From positions 44,076-108,075 of the forward strand of contig CALUZO010000004.1 in the NCBI GenBank assembly GCA_944325305.1: DNA of 64,000 nucleotides, written 5' to 3'. The DNA comes from an uncultured Rikenellaceae bacterium. GTDB lineage: Bacteria > Bacteroidota > Bacteroidia > Bacteroidales > Rikenellaceae. Each line of letters opens with the position of its first letter. Positions within the stretch are counted from its first letter, which is position 1. Both the position numbers and the translations under genes were made by a program. Under the pieces are notes generated by a model. It did no database searches, was not told the origin of the DNA, and worked only from the letters and a program-made list of their open reading frames with translations. Below are positions 27,756 to 36,526 of the stretch, piece after piece.

Positions 27756-27817
27756 ACATTTAAAGACAACAAACAGGCTCATCGGGTCAGTTCTTGTGTA
27801 AAAATATGGACTGCGGC

Positions 27818-28708
27818 TCACCCTTTTTTCTCATCCCTGCGGTCGAAGCCCCACATCATTTTATTCCTTAACGTGTCGTAAAACGATATATTTTGCAACT
27901 TGACCAAAAACACGGAATTTTTAGCCCTCGACACCTTGAAATGCGCCCCGTCGCATACGGTCCAATTGACACTGTCGAGCGAAACGAAGCATTTTTCTCC
28001 ACGCGACGACACTCTGAACGTGACACTGCTATTGTCGGGCAGGACGATCGGACGCATCGTAAGGTTGTGCGGAGCTATCGGTGCCAGCACGAGGCAATCG
28101 CATTGCGGTGCCACCACAGGTCCTCCGACACTTAACGAATAGGCAGTCGATCCGGCAGGGGTAGACAATATGACCCCGTCGCCCCAGTATGTAGCCACCA
28201 TCTCGTCATTGACATACGCCTCCACGGCTACCATTCCAGTACCGGCACGCTGTATCGTGAACTCATTAAACGCGTAAGGATGAGCCAGAGGCTCGGGAAA
28301 GTCGCCCGAAGCATCGAGCAACGCCCTGATCTCCACGTCATAGCGCCGTAATCTCAGATCTTCCAAAGCCTGACCGAGAGACTCCTTGGGAACATTGGCA
28401 AGAAAACCGAGCCTGCCCGAATTCACACCGAGTATAGGTGTCCCGTGCAATCCGATGGTTTTCACACATTCAAGGAACGTACCGTCCCCGCCATAACTCA
28501 AAGCCACGGCGTCTTGAAATGCATCCGTGTCACTTGCATCATAACGTTGGCCGTGGGACACCGGACGGCCGGTCAGCGCAGCCACCGTTTCGGCGAATTC
28601 TGTGTTCACCATATAATCGAGGCCCGATCCGCCAAGTGTATCCATCAGCGAACTGACCGACTCCTGCGTATGAAACGAACCTGCGCGTGAAAATAACAAT
28701 ATCCTCAT
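27818..28708 (-). CDS. nadK: NAD kinase
   Basis: NadK phosphorylates NAD to NADP using ATP or polyphosphate. The 296-residue product has the diagnostic GGDGTFLE motif (73-80), the NSGRLGFLA block (about 95-103), NEFTI (about 148) and the glycine-rich TPAGSTAYSLSVGGP segment. It is oriented with uppS but separated by 97 bases. The divergent neighbour is pdxJ, with 133 bases between them. Confidence 0.96.
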   Translation of the reverse strand: MRILLFSRAGSFHTQESVSSLMDTLGGSGLDYMVNTEFAETVAALTGRPVSHGQRYDASDTDAFQDAVALSYGGDGTFLECVKTIGLHGTPILGVNSGRLGFLANVPKESLGQALEDLRLRRYDVEIRALLDASGDFPEPLAHPYAFNEFTIQRAGTGMVAVEAYVNDEMVATYWGDGVILSTPAGSTAYSLSVGGPVVAPQCDCLVLAPIAPHNLTMRPIVLPDNSSVTFRVSSRGEKCFVSLDSVNWTVCDGAHFKVSRAKNSVFLVKLQNISFYDTLRNKMMWGFDRRDEKKG

Positions 28709-28841
28709 AGTGGCGAATTATGGCGAAAAAATTAATAACTTTACAACGTTTTACGGGCCTGTCCAATGCAAACCGATTAAGCCAATGCCGCACCAGGCTT
28801 TCCGGAACAAGGCAATTACCGGACAAAAGTAACCTTTTATT

Positions 28842-29588
28842 ATGACAAAGTTAAGTGTCAATATCAATAAAATAGCTACGCTGCGCAATTCGCGCGGCGG
28901 CGACATTCCAAACGTAGTACGCGCAGCACTCGACTGCGAACGTTTCGGAGGAGAAGGAATAACCGTCCATCCGCGCCCGGACGAACGTCACATCCGTTAT
29001 CAGGACGTTAGAGAGTTGAAAAAAGTTCTGACTACAGAATTCAACATCGAGGGCAATCCCATAGACAGCTTCACGAAACTGGTGCTCGAGGTAGTTCCGG
29101 CACAGGTCACACTCGTCCCCGACGCTCCAGACGCCATAACCTCCAACAACGGCTGGGATACCCGGAAAAACCTCGACTACCTTAAAAGTATGGTCGAAAC
29201 ATTCCATAAAAAAGATATCCGCGTTTCCATATTTCTCAATCCGGATGTGGAAATGGTTCGTTATGCCAAGGAAACAGGAACAGACCGCATAGAGTTCTAC
29301 ACCGAAGCTTACGCCCGGGAATATGCGACCGACCGGAAAAAAGCAATAGAACCATATCTGAAAGCAGCCATAGAGGCACAGAAACTCGGACTCGGCATAA
29401 ACGCGGGACACGACCTCAATCTCGAAAATCTCGGTTATTTCGCACGTACTATACCAGGTCTGCTCGAAGTCTCCATAGGACACGCTCTCATCTCCGACGC
29501 CCTCTACCTGGGACTGGAAAACACCATACAACTATACCTTCGCGAACTCAAACAGACACCTAAAACAAATAACGATGAAAAACCTTAA
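28842..29588 (+). CDS. pdxJ: Pyridoxine 5'-phosphate synthase
   Basis: PdxJ condenses 3-amino-2-oxopropyl phosphate with deoxyxylulose phosphate, the ring-closing step of DXP-dependent vitamin B6 synthesis. The 248-residue TIM barrel shows [16 protein letters not shown] (4-19), the active-site [12 protein letters not shown] (about 40-51), [18 protein letters not shown]-type motif as [12 protein letters not shown] (about 195) and the terminal [14 protein letters not shown] phosphate site. Its last 14 bases overlap the start of the SGNH esterase gene, so the two are co-transcribed. Confidence 0.96.
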   Translation: MTKLSVNINKIATLRNSRGGDIPNVVRAALDCERFGGEGITVHPRPDERHIRYQDVRELKKVLTTEFNIEGNPIDSFTKLVLEVVPAQVTLVPDAPDAITSNNGWDTRKNLDYLKSMVETFHKKDIRVSIFLNPDVEMVRYAKETGTDRIEFYTEAYAREYATDRKKAIEPYLKAAIEAQKLGLGINAGHDLNLENLGYFARTIPGLLEVSIGHALISDALYLGLENTIQLYLRELKQTPKTNNDEKP

Positions 29589-30270
29589 AGACCTGTTAAA
29601 CTCAAAAAACATCAAAACTCTCCTCGTAATAGGACTTATAAAGAAAGCGGTTGTCGTGGCCATGCTCTTCCTGCCACAATGGCTTTCAGCACAGAGCGAC
29701 CTGGAAAAACGCATAATCAGCCAGTTTGAAGTACTGCCGATAACGTCCAAAGACATCGTATTCCTCGGCAACAGCATCACCGAACGCGGACTCTGGTCCG
29801 AGATCTTCAACGACGTCCATTGCAAGAATCGCGGAATCGGAGGCCAGCAGACACAAGACATACTCGAACGTCTCCATCAGGTGACAGACGGCAAACCCAA
29901 AAAGATATTCCTGTTGATCGGCATCAACGACCTCAACGGCGATCCGGCACGTACAGCCAAGGCAGTTGCAAATATCAGAACCATCATCGAACGCATACAG
30001 ACAGAGTCGCCTAAAACAAAACTCTATGTACAGAGCATCCTTCCGGTAGGTAAAAACAGGGAAGAAAAAAACAGAGAGGTGAAAAAAGCAAACCCCGAGA
30101 TTAAAAAAATATGCGATGAAAAAGGCGTGACCTACATAGATATACACAGCGCTTTCGCCGACGAAGAGGGTTACCTCAAGCAAGAATACACTATCAATGA
30201 CGGACTTCACCTCAACGGTGCCGGCTATATGGCCTGGGCAGAGATTCTCCGTCCATACGTTAAGAAATAA
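29575..30270 (+). CDS. SGNH/GDSL-type esterase, secreted (copy 1)
   Basis: A 231-residue hydrolase with an N-terminal hydrophobic signal (about 14-39, ending LSAQ). The four SGNH blocks are present: Ser67 in [10 protein letters not shown], Gly in NRGIGG (about 86), Asn in LIGINDL (about 120) and the Asp-His pair in [11 protein letters not shown]. It resembles platelet-activating-factor acetylhydrolase-like esterases that deacetylate sugars or glycans in Bacteroidetes. It starts inside the end of pdxJ (14-base overlap), which is unusual for an exported protein, and is followed by a close paralogue. Confidence 0.9.
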   Translation: MKNLKDLLNSKNIKTLLVIGLIKKAVVVAMLFLPQWLSAQSDLEKRIISQFEVLPITSKDIVFLGNSITERGLWSEIFNDVHCKNRGIGGQQTQDILERLHQVTDGKPKKIFLLIGINDLNGDPARTAKAVANIRTIIERIQTESPKTKLYVQSILPVGKNREEKNREVKKANPEIKKICDEKGVTYIDIHSAFADEEGYLKQEYTINDGLHLNGAGYMAWAEILRPYVKK

Positions 30271-30427
30271 AGATAGTATCCCCCATATTTTCAGGGTTCT
30301 GCGCAGGTCGTCGGCAAAGCCGCGCATCATCAGGCAGCGCAGCGATGCCGCACAACAGTCTTACAAAACACAAAAAAACACCGGTATCAATACCGTAAAG
30401 CACAAATAAACCTAACTCTATAAACTT

Positions 30428-31069
30428 ATGAAGTTCGCAACAAGTCTGATAAAAAAGGCGATTATACTCGCAATAATGCTCGTTCCCAACTTTATCTCGG
30501 CACAGAGCAACTACTATTTTCAAAGGAAGACACTTTTCGAAACCCTGCCGATCACCTCTAAGGACATCGTATTCCTTGGCAACAGCATCACCGACGGCGC
30601 CGAATGGGCCGAAATATTCGACAACCCGAGAATCAAAAACAGAGGCATCAGCGGCGACCGGACACAAGGCGTACTCGACCGTCTCTATCAGGTAACAGAC
30701 GGCAAACCCAAAAAGGTATTCCTGTTGATCGGCATCAACGACCTCACGGCTGTCGAAACCTCGCAGGTTATCGACAACATCAAGAAAATCATAGACCGCA
30801 TAGGTACAGAATCACCCAAGACGAAACTGTATGTGCAGAGTATCATGCCGGTCGGCCAGCGGTTGAGCAAAAAAATGGAATTGGTTCCCGGCGTGAATAA
30901 GGCCATCGAAGAGTACTGCGCACAAAAAGGCGTAACCTATATCGATCTCCATCCGGCATTGGCCGACGAAAACGGATGGCTGCGCAAAGACTATTCGAAC
31001 GACGGCCTCCACCTGTTGGGAGAAGGCTACAAAGCCTGGGCCGACGTACTCCGTCCATACGTGAAATAA
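30428..31069 (+). CDS. SGNH/GDSL-type esterase, secreted (copy 2)
   Basis: The 213-residue paralogue of the preceding esterase shares long identical stretches such as [15 protein letters not shown] and VTDGKPKK. It has a signal peptide (about 1-25, ISAQ), nucleophile Ser53, RGISGDRT, GINDL and NDGLHLLG blocks. It arose by tandem duplication: identity is high in the catalytic core and low at the N terminus and in the 140-165 region. 157 bases separate the copies. A hairpin terminator follows. Confidence 0.9.
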   Translation: MKFATSLIKKAIILAIMLVPNFISAQSNYYFQRKTLFETLPITSKDIVFLGNSITDGAEWAEIFDNPRIKNRGISGDRTQGVLDRLYQVTDGKPKKVFLLIGINDLTAVETSQVIDNIKKIIDRIGTESPKTKLYVQSIMPVGQRLSKKMELVPGVNKAIEEYCAQKGVTYIDLHPALADENGWLRKDYSNDGLHLLGEGYKAWADVLRPYVK

Positions 31070-31093
31070 TACGGACCGAACAATTTGAAAACA

Positions 31094-31135
31094 ATTTGAA
31101 TATGGCCGGAGCATAGACACCGGCCATATTCAAAT
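31094..31135 (+). terminator. Terminator after the esterase pair
   Basis: Perfect 16-base arms (31094-31109 and 31120-31135) enclose a ten-base loop, ending the pdxJ-esterase transcript before cca. Confidence 0.75.
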
Positions 31136-31154
31136 ACCAAAGACAGATACCGCA

Positions 31155-32552
31155 ATGCCACTTGCCAATCCGATATTCAAACAAATAGGATCCATAGCCG
31201 ACAAACTCGGCGTAAGGGTTTTCGTAGTTGGAGGATATGTGCGAGACTGGTTCCTGCACCGCCCATGTACCGACATAGACGTAGTCGTAGTAGGCAGCGG
31301 CATAGAGGTAGCCCGAGAACTCGGACGACAACTAAAAACCAAGGTAACGGTCTTCAAAAACTTCGGTACAGCCATGCTCCGCGCCGGCAGTCTGGAGGTC
31401 GAATTCGTAGGCGCACGAAAAGAGTCGTACCGTGCGGACTCACGCAAACCTATCGTCGAGGACGGCACGCTCGAGGACGATCAGAAACGGCGCGATTTTA
31501 CGATAAACGCAATGGCATGGTCGCTCAATGCCGACTCCTTCGGGGAACTTGTAGACCCGTTCAACGGCATGTCCGACCTCGAAAACTGCATCATACGCAC
31601 CCCGTGCGACCCGGATGTGACATTCTCGGACGATCCGCTGCGAATGATCCGCGGCATCAGATTCGCCTCCCAACTCGGATTCGACCTCGAACCCGAAACA
31701 TTCGACGCCATTACTCGCAACCGAGAGCGAATAGGAATAGTCTCGATGGAACGCATCGTGACCGAACTGAACAAGATTCTTTTGTCTCCGGTTCCATCCA
31801 TCGGATTCGAACTTCTAGACATGACCGGATTGTTGCCGCTCATATTTCCGGAGATCAGTGCCATGAAAGGCATTGAAAAAGTCGGCAAACATGCCCACAA
31901 AGATAATTTCATCCACACGCTCAAGGTTGTGGACAACATAGCCCCAAAAACAAACGACCTATGGTTACGGTGGGCTGCCTTGCTTCACGATGTGGGGAAA
32001 CCCGCTACAAAAGCATACGACAAACGGACAGGATGGACATTCCACGGCCATGAGGTGGTCGGATCAAAGATGATACCAGGTATCTTTCGCAGGCTCAAAC
32101 TTCCGCTGAACGACAAGATGAAGTTTGTCCAAAAGATGGTATTTCTGCATTTGCGTCCAATTGCCCTCGTGGAAAGTACGGTTACGGACTCGGCCGTAAG
32201 GCGCCTGCTGTTCGAGGCCGGCGATGACATAGAATCTCTGATGATGCTTGCAGAATCGGACATAACATCAGGAATCGAGGCCAAAGTAAAACGTTATCTA
32301 AAAAATTTCGGGCTGGTACGCGAAAAAATGCGCGAGATCGAAGAAAAAGATCGCATCCGCAATTTTCAGCCACCCATATCCGGCGAACTCATCATGGAGA
32401 CCTATGGAATAGCCCCCTGCCGTCTCGTAGGCGAAATAAAGGCTGCCATCAAAGAGGCAATACTCGACGGCAGGATCTCAAACAATTACGGCGAAGCATA
32501 CGCCATGATGGAAGAACTCGCTCGGGAAGCAGGCCTCGTAAAGGTCAAATAA
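31155..32552 (+). CDS. cca: CCA tRNA nucleotidyltransferase with HD domain
   Basis: This enzyme adds or repairs the 3' CCA of tRNAs, consistent with the tRNA-Lys gene in this window lacking an encoded CCA. The 465-residue protein shows the class II nucleotidyltransferase motifs FVVGGYVRDWFL (23-34), TDIDVVV (39-45, metal Asp40 and Asp42) and RRDFTINAMAW (about 112-122), then the RNA-binding head (DDPLRMIRGIRFASQLG). An HD domain follows (about 240-380, LLHDVGKPATK and GHEVVGSKM). A poly(A) polymerase activity is possible but less likely. Confidence 0.93.
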   Translation: MPLANPIFKQIGSIADKLGVRVFVVGGYVRDWFLHRPCTDIDVVVVGSGIEVARELGRQLKTKVTVFKNFGTAMLRAGSLEVEFVGARKESYRADSRKPIVEDGTLEDDQKRRDFTINAMAWSLNADSFGELVDPFNGMSDLENCIIRTPCDPDVTFSDDPLRMIRGIRFASQLGFDLEPETFDAITRNRERIGIVSMERIVTELNKILLSPVPSIGFELLDMTGLLPLIFPEISAMKGIEKVGKHAHKDNFIHTLKVVDNIAPKTNDLWLRWAALLHDVGKPATKAYDKRTGWTFHGHEVVGSKMIPGIFRRLKLPLNDKMKFVQKMVFLHLRPIALVESTVTDSAVRRLLFEAGDDIESLMMLAESDITSGIEAKVKRYLKNFGLVREKMREIEEKDRIRNFQPPISGELIMETYGIAPCRLVGEIKAAIKEAILDGRISNNYGEAYAMMEELAREAGLVKVK

Positions 32553-32587
32553 TCACCACATCGCTTTTGTACCACAGGCAACCCACG

Positions 32588-32971
32588 TCAGCGGTCTTCC
32601 ATTCCGTATGACTGGTCAATAGCTGAAAGAATCTCTGCGCGCTGTTTTTTAGTCATCCCGTCGATCACCAAGCGGAACGACTCCCTTATCAACCCTTGCA
32701 TAAATGCCATCGGCAAGTCGCCCTGTGCATTCACGCTGATCCAGTGTCCTTTGGCCATGTGTACAGGCGGACCTATCTCCGCATAACGATCCATAAGTTC
32801 AGGAATCAGAACCGGATCTGTCTTAACGTTAAAAAACCTGAAGTCCGTCATATCGGCATACGCAAACATCTTACCGCCTATTTTATACACGAGCGTATCT
32901 TCATCGAAAGGCATGCACTCCTCGGCCAGCGGCAGCGAAAGGCAGAACTCCCTGAAATTGATTATATCCAT
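32588..32971 (-). CDS. MmcQ/YjbR family protein
   Basis: A small cytoplasmic protein (127 residues from ATG 32971) of the CyaY-like YjbR fold. Family marks are NFREFCLSLPLAEECMPF, MFAYADMTD and the closing GHWISVNAQGDLP (about 79-91) with IRESFRLVIDGMTKKQR. DNA binding has been proposed for the family, without a firm function. The frame stays open to 33025, but the Met at 32971 aligns with the family start. It converges with cca across 35 bases without an evident terminator. Confidence 0.85.
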   Translation of the reverse strand: MDIINFREFCLSLPLAEECMPFDEDTLVYKIGGKMFAYADMTDFRFFNVKTDPVLIPELMDRYAEIGPPVHMAKGHWISVNAQGDLPMAFMQGLIRESFRLVIDGMTKKQRAEILSAIDQSYGMEDR

Positions 32972-33044
32972 AGGACACGGTCTTTGAAGTAAATATAATC
33001 CATTTTTACAATGAGAGCAAGACATCGCCGGGTTTAAAACGGAA

Positions 33045-33067
33045 GACGGCCCCTTTTGAGGGCCGTC
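33045..33067 (-). terminator. Terminator after the cold-shock gene
   Basis: GACGGCCC and GGGCCGTC (eight-base arms, seven-base loop) followed on the minus strand by TTCCGTTTT. It lies 60 bases past the csp stop. Confidence 0.65.
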
Positions 33068-33126
33068 CGTGTCAATAGAACATCGAGTATATGGTTGTTA
33101 TACTAAAAGATCCTATTTAACGCTAC

Positions 33127-33327
33127 TTACGCAACAACTTCCACGTTTACTGCCTGTTCGCCTTTTTTGCCTTCCGAGATTTCGAATTCAACGTTCTGTC
33201 CTTCTTCGAGACCGCGAAAACCTTCTTTGTTAATGCCAGTGTAGTGAACGAAAACGTCGCTACCTGCTTCGGTTGTGATAAAGCCATAACCTTTGGCCGA
33301 ATCAAACCATTTTACTTTACCTTTCAT
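33127..33327 (-). CDS. Cold-shock domain protein
   Basis: The 66-residue protein has the full CSD fold with both RNA-binding motifs: KGYGFIT (RNP1, about 12-18) and DVFVHYTGI (RNP2, about 25-33). The opening [16 protein letters not shown] fixes the start at 33327; the frame-open extension to 33369 is not coding. CspA-like proteins bind single-stranded RNA and melt structures during cold or growth transitions. A weak promoter (TTTG, about 17 bases, TATATTCT) lies upstream. Confidence 0.95.
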   Translation of the reverse strand: MKGKVKWFDSAKGYGFITTEAGSDVFVHYTGINKEGFRGLEEGQNVEFEISEGKKGEQAVNVEVVA

Positions 33328-33556
33328 AAAAATTTGGATTAAGAATATAATATCAGCAAAGGAAAGCAAAATGTTCGGTTTTACAATAGGAAAGCAAAGT
33401 TTTTTAGCATATCGGCCGTATTACGTCACCAGTCCGACTTTATTTGTCAAAGAAATGTGTTTATCTACAGACATATTTTGAGACACATGGTGACCTCTTG
33501 CGTTTGCCAGAGAAAGATCGTGAAATGTGCCGACACATGGAAAATCATTTCCGTGA

Positions 33557-33604
33557 CACATATAATGTTTAGCCCCGCCGCGGCGGGGCTAAACATTATA
33601 TGTG
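33557..33604. terminator. Perfect 48-base palindrome after the lipoprotein gene
   Basis: 24 + 24 bases without mismatch or loop, with core GCCCCGCC/GGCGGGGC. It begins ten bases past the stop of the minus-strand lipoprotein gene (ends 33614). 230 bases of AT-rich sequence without a gene separate it from the cold-shock gene. Confidence 0.75.
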
Positions 33605-33613
33605 ATTTCCTAT

Positions 33614-34294
33614 CTATTCAAACCTAATGCTGGCTTTCATGGCCTCCATCAGATCTATTTGGGATGTGTCAAGGCCGTCATACGTAAAGCCGAAATTAAG
33701 CGCAAATCCATCTCTGACCATAGAATACCACTCTTGGGTGACTATATATGAACCGTAATCCGCCTCAAGTTTCATTTTATAGAAAGGTTTACCGCCCATT
33801 CTGCTCATGGTGATAGGAACGTCAAAATTTTTGTAGGGCATTCCCGAAGCAAGGAACAACTGCAACGCCTGTCGCAGATAATGTTCGCCTGTTCTGACTT
33901 CCGGATACCATTTTAGATTCTCGGCAATGATCTGTACGCTGGGGTTGAAATTATCGCTTACCGTACCCGGTTCTGTTTTAAACATAGTCAACAGCGGTAT
34001 GCTCTGCAACTCCATAATCCTGGCCACCTGATCCCTTACTGACTTGTTAGGAATGGCCTCAACAGCATTCTGGCTGGCCTCTGTCAGTTTCTGTCTGTTA
34101 AAAATGTACCAGTTTTTAGGCACATCAATACGGAAATCGAAATACGAATTATAATAAGTGGTGCTGTCAAGTCTGCCGGTATCGAAAATTTTTTCACTCT
34201 TGTTCTTGCAAGAATAAGATCCGAAGACGATGAATAACGCCGCTACGGCCATAATGCCATACCTAATCAGCCTGATAATCGATGAATTCTTCAT
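33614..34294 (-). CDS. Lipoprotein of unknown function (PsbP-like fold suggested)
   Basis: The 226-residue product has a lipoprotein signal with Cys29 (VFGSYSCKNKS). After a short linker comes one globular domain (about 45-225) beginning with YFDFRIDVPKNWYIF, a pattern seen in PsbP/DUF1795-like proteins of one mixed beta-sheet. Weakly basic-acidic balance and no catalytic motif are visible. It stands alone between hairpins; there are no informative neighbours. Function is unknown. Confidence 0.75.
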   Translation of the reverse strand: MKNSSIIRLIRYGIMAVAALFIVFGSYSCKNKSEKIFDTGRLDSTTYYNSYFDFRIDVPKNWYIFNRQKLTEASQNAVEAIPNKSVRDQVARIMELQSIPLLTMFKTEPGTVSDNFNPSVQIIAENLKWYPEVRTGEHYLRQALQLFLASGMPYKNFDVPITMSRMGGKPFYKMKLEADYGSYIVTQEWYSMVRDGFALNFGFTYDGLDTSQIDLMEAMKASIRFE

Positions 34295-34594
34295 AATTGT
34301 TGTAGTATTTTTAGCAATCAGTATTTCAAAACCCTAATCGGTACATTGTCGTTATAACGCACACAAGAGCCACTTATTATTGCAGCTAAATACATTTCCT
34401 CCCCAATGGGCCTTTCTGAGAAGAAAGGCAAGAGTGCAGCTCACACGTATTCGAGACATAACATATAGTTTCCAGCCCGCCTATAATACATTCAGAGGAA
34501 TATTCCCAAGAGCGGCAATATCGGGATTCATGCCTTTACGAGGAGCCGATGTTTACAAATATATGAAAATACACGGAACTGTTTCCAAAACAAA
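34295..34594. other. Region without a recognisable gene
   Basis: An open plus-strand frame at 34380-34634 has random composition and crosses the yebC terminator, so I do not accept it. Nothing else is seen. Confidence 0.5.
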
Positions 34595-34616
34595 AAGGGA
34601 AACTTTCATTTCCCTT
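34595..34616 (-). terminator. Terminator after yebC
   Basis: On the minus strand AAGGGAAA, a six-base loop, TTTCCCTT and then TTTG give a classical stem with a U run. It lies 34 bases beyond the yebC stop. Confidence 0.75.
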
Positions 34617-34649
34617 ATGCCACTCTATATATGATATGTAACAAGGATT

Positions 34650-35372
34650 TTACTCCTCTTCTTTCATATTGGTGAACACATTGGTTACGTCGTCGTCTTC
34701 CTCGAGTTTCTCAACCAATTTGTTGATCGACTCGCGTTGCTCCGGCGTAACATCCTTCGTATCGGTCGGTATGCGCACGAACTCGCCGCTAACAATCTCG
34801 AAACCCTTATCCTCAAGATATTTCTGCACCTCGCCATAAGACTCAAAAGGCGCATAGGCGTTGACATTGCCCTCGTCGTCTATAAACAACTCGTCCACAC
34901 CGTAATCTATCATCTCGAGTTCCAGCTCGTCTGCGTCTATCTCCTCCGTGGGTTTGAAACGGAAATGGCATTTATGTTCGAACATAAAGCTCACGCTTCC
35001 GCTTGTTCCCAACGATCCTCCCATTTTGTTGAAATAGCTGCGTACATTTGCAACTGTACGGGTAGTGTTGTCGGTGGCAGTCTCCACAAGTATGGCGATA
35101 CCGAAAGGTCCGTAGCCTTCGTAGACCATCTCCTTGTAATCGCTAGTATCTTTGCTGATGGCACGTTTGATAGCCCTTTCGACATTCTCCTTGGGCATAT
35201 TTTCGCTCTTGGCATTCTGGATAAGCATCCTCAAACGCTGGTTAGACGAGGGATCGGGACCACCCGCCTTGACCGACATTTCAATGGCCTTTCCTATCTT
35301 CGTAAATACACGGGCCATATTGCCCCAACGTTTCAGCTTGGCTGCTTTTCTATATTCAAATGCCCTTCCCAT
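34650..35372 (-). CDS. YebC/PmpR family regulator
   Basis: The 240-residue protein is a full-length YebC family member: MGRAFEYRKAAKLKRW at the N terminus, the helical domain with PDPSSNQRLRMLIQNAKSENMPKENVERAI-type sequence (about 38-67), and two alpha/beta domains with YEGYGPFGIAILVE (about 84-97). Family members act as transcription regulators, and some were shown to ease ribosome stalling on proline-rich stretches, so both roles are possible. A textbook promoter lies directly upstream. Confidence 0.93.
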   Translation of the reverse strand: MGRAFEYRKAAKLKRWGNMARVFTKIGKAIEMSVKAGGPDPSSNQRLRMLIQNAKSENMPKENVERAIKRAISKDTSDYKEMVYEGYGPFGIAILVETATDNTTRTVANVRSYFNKMGGSLGTSGSVSFMFEHKCHFRFKPTEEIDADELELEMIDYGVDELFIDDEGNVNAYAPFESYGEVQKYLEDKGFEIVSGEFVRIPTDTKDVTPEQRESINKLVEKLEEDDDVTNVFTNMKEEE

Positions 35373-35394
35373 AATAATTTTGATTTTGAATGTG

Positions 35395-35425
35395 CAAATA
35401 TAATGAAAGCCAGGATGAACTCAAA
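35395..35425 (-). promoter_or_regulatory. Promoter of yebC
   Basis: On the minus strand TTTG (35425-35422), exactly 19 bases, TATATTTG (35402-35395): a full match to the Bacteroidetes consensus. Transcription would start near 35388, leaving about 16 bases before the ATG. Confidence 0.75.
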
Positions 35426-35514
35426 CTTGTTTAAATGAAATTTTCGGCAACCCATATAGAATATAAAATTGCAGACAAAACGCAATGCCTGGCAAAGCCC
35501 CCGAGAAAAAATAT

Positions 35515-35522
35515 TACCTTTG
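35515..35522 (+). promoter_or_regulatory. -7 element for the Sua5/YrdC gene
   Basis: TACCTTTG is an exact TAnnTTTG match, without a clear -33. The start would lie near 35529, only about 8 bases before the first ATG at 35537; the second ATG (35546) would have a more normal leader. Confidence 0.45.
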
Positions 35523-35536
35523 TCTCTGATTAATTT

Positions 35537-36109
35537 ATGCCAATAATGAAGGAACAGGTTGACAAAGCGGTCGAAGTACTGCGAAAAGGAGGGCTGATAC
35601 TATATCCAACCGATACGGTTTGGGGAATAGGATGCGATGCCACAAACAGCGAAGCAGTTCAGAAAATATACAACCTAAAGCGTTCCCACGACAAAAAAGG
35701 GATGCTTGTACTGGTCGACTCGGCTGACCGGGCGGCAAGATATGTGAATAATGCGCCAGATGTGGCCTGGCAGCTTTTCGAACTCGCCGACAAGCCGCTA
35801 ACTCTCATACTCCCAGGAGCAGCAGGGGTTGCCGAAAACCTCATTCCTGAAGAAGGCACAATCGGGATACGCATACCAGATCACGAATTCTGCCATGCCA
35901 TGCTGCGCAAATTCGGACGTGCCGTGGTATCCACATCGGCCAACATATCGGGGGAACCGACCCCGACAGATTTCAGTTCCATAAGCGACGAGATAAAAAA
36001 CGGCGTGGATTTTGTCGTAGATGCCGTGTATGAGCAGGGGGCAACGGGCAAAGCATCGTCCATCATAATGCTCGGACAGGATGGCGAAATAAAAATAATA
36101 AGAGAATAA
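35537..36109 (+). CDS. L-threonylcarbamoyladenylate synthase (Sua5/YciO/YrdC family)
   Basis: The enzyme makes threonylcarbamoyl-AMP from threonine, bicarbonate and ATP for t6A37 modification of ANN-decoding tRNAs, which include the tRNA-Lys of this window. The 190-residue YrdC domain shows GGLILYPTDTVWGIGCDAT (18-36), IYNLKRSHDKKGMLVLVDS (with the KR nucleotide-binding pair), PLTLILPG and VSTSANISGEPTPTDF. No C-terminal Sua5 domain is present, so it is the short TsaC type. A start at Met4 (35546) is possible. Confidence 0.92.
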   Translation: MPIMKEQVDKAVEVLRKGGLILYPTDTVWGIGCDATNSEAVQKIYNLKRSHDKKGMLVLVDSADRAARYVNNAPDVAWQLFELADKPLTLILPGAAGVAENLIPEEGTIGIRIPDHEFCHAMLRKFGRAVVSTSANISGEPTPTDFSSISDEIKNGVDFVVDAVYEQGATGKASSIIMLGQDGEIKIIRE

Positions 36110-36115
36110 TGAAAT

Positions 36116-36523
36116 ATGAAGACAAAATTAGATATACAGATAAGGTTCGCGGACGTCGACATGCTCCGCCATGTGAACAACGTAAACCTGCAACACTATT
36201 ATGACCTCGCCAAGAATTATCATTTCTCTCAAATCATAGGACTCAGGCCAGGATATACCAGCAAGAGCATTATCACTGCCGCAACAAACTCGTCATATTT
36301 CAAACAAACGAGGGTGGACGACGACATATACGTCGAAACACAAATAGAAAAAGTCGGACATAAAAGCATAACGCTCTTCCAACGCATCATAGCACGCCCG
36401 ACCGGCGAAGTCAAATCCGAAAGCCGATCGGTAATGGTTACTTACGATTTCGAGCACCAGACATCCATACCGATTCCGGATGACTGGAGAGAGAAGTTCG
36501 AAGCCTCGATAGAAAAGCTGTAA
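36116..36523 (+). CDS. Acyl-CoA thioesterase, 4-hydroxybenzoyl-CoA thioesterase family
   Basis: A 135-residue hotdog-fold protein. IRFADVDMLRHVNNVNLQHYYD (9-30) contains the catalytic Asp-(x)n-His-x-Asn pattern of the YbgC/4HBT group. KSITLFQRI and VMVTYDFEHQTSIPIPDDWR complete the fold. Such enzymes hydrolyse acyl-CoA or acyl-ACP thioesters; the acyl chain is unknown. It is six bases downstream of the YrdC gene and three bases upstream of the GT14-like gene, so the three are one transcript. Confidence 0.88.
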   Translation: MKTKLDIQIRFADVDMLRHVNNVNLQHYYDLAKNYHFSQIIGLRPGYTSKSIITAATNSSYFKQTRVDDDIYVETQIEKVGHKSITLFQRIIARPTGEVKSESRSVMVTYDFEHQTSIPIPDDWREKFEASIEKL

Positions 36524-36526
36524 ACG

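Noticed and set aside
34380..34634. Plus-strand frame of 84 codons
   Set aside because: It crosses the convergent yebC terminator and has a random composition.
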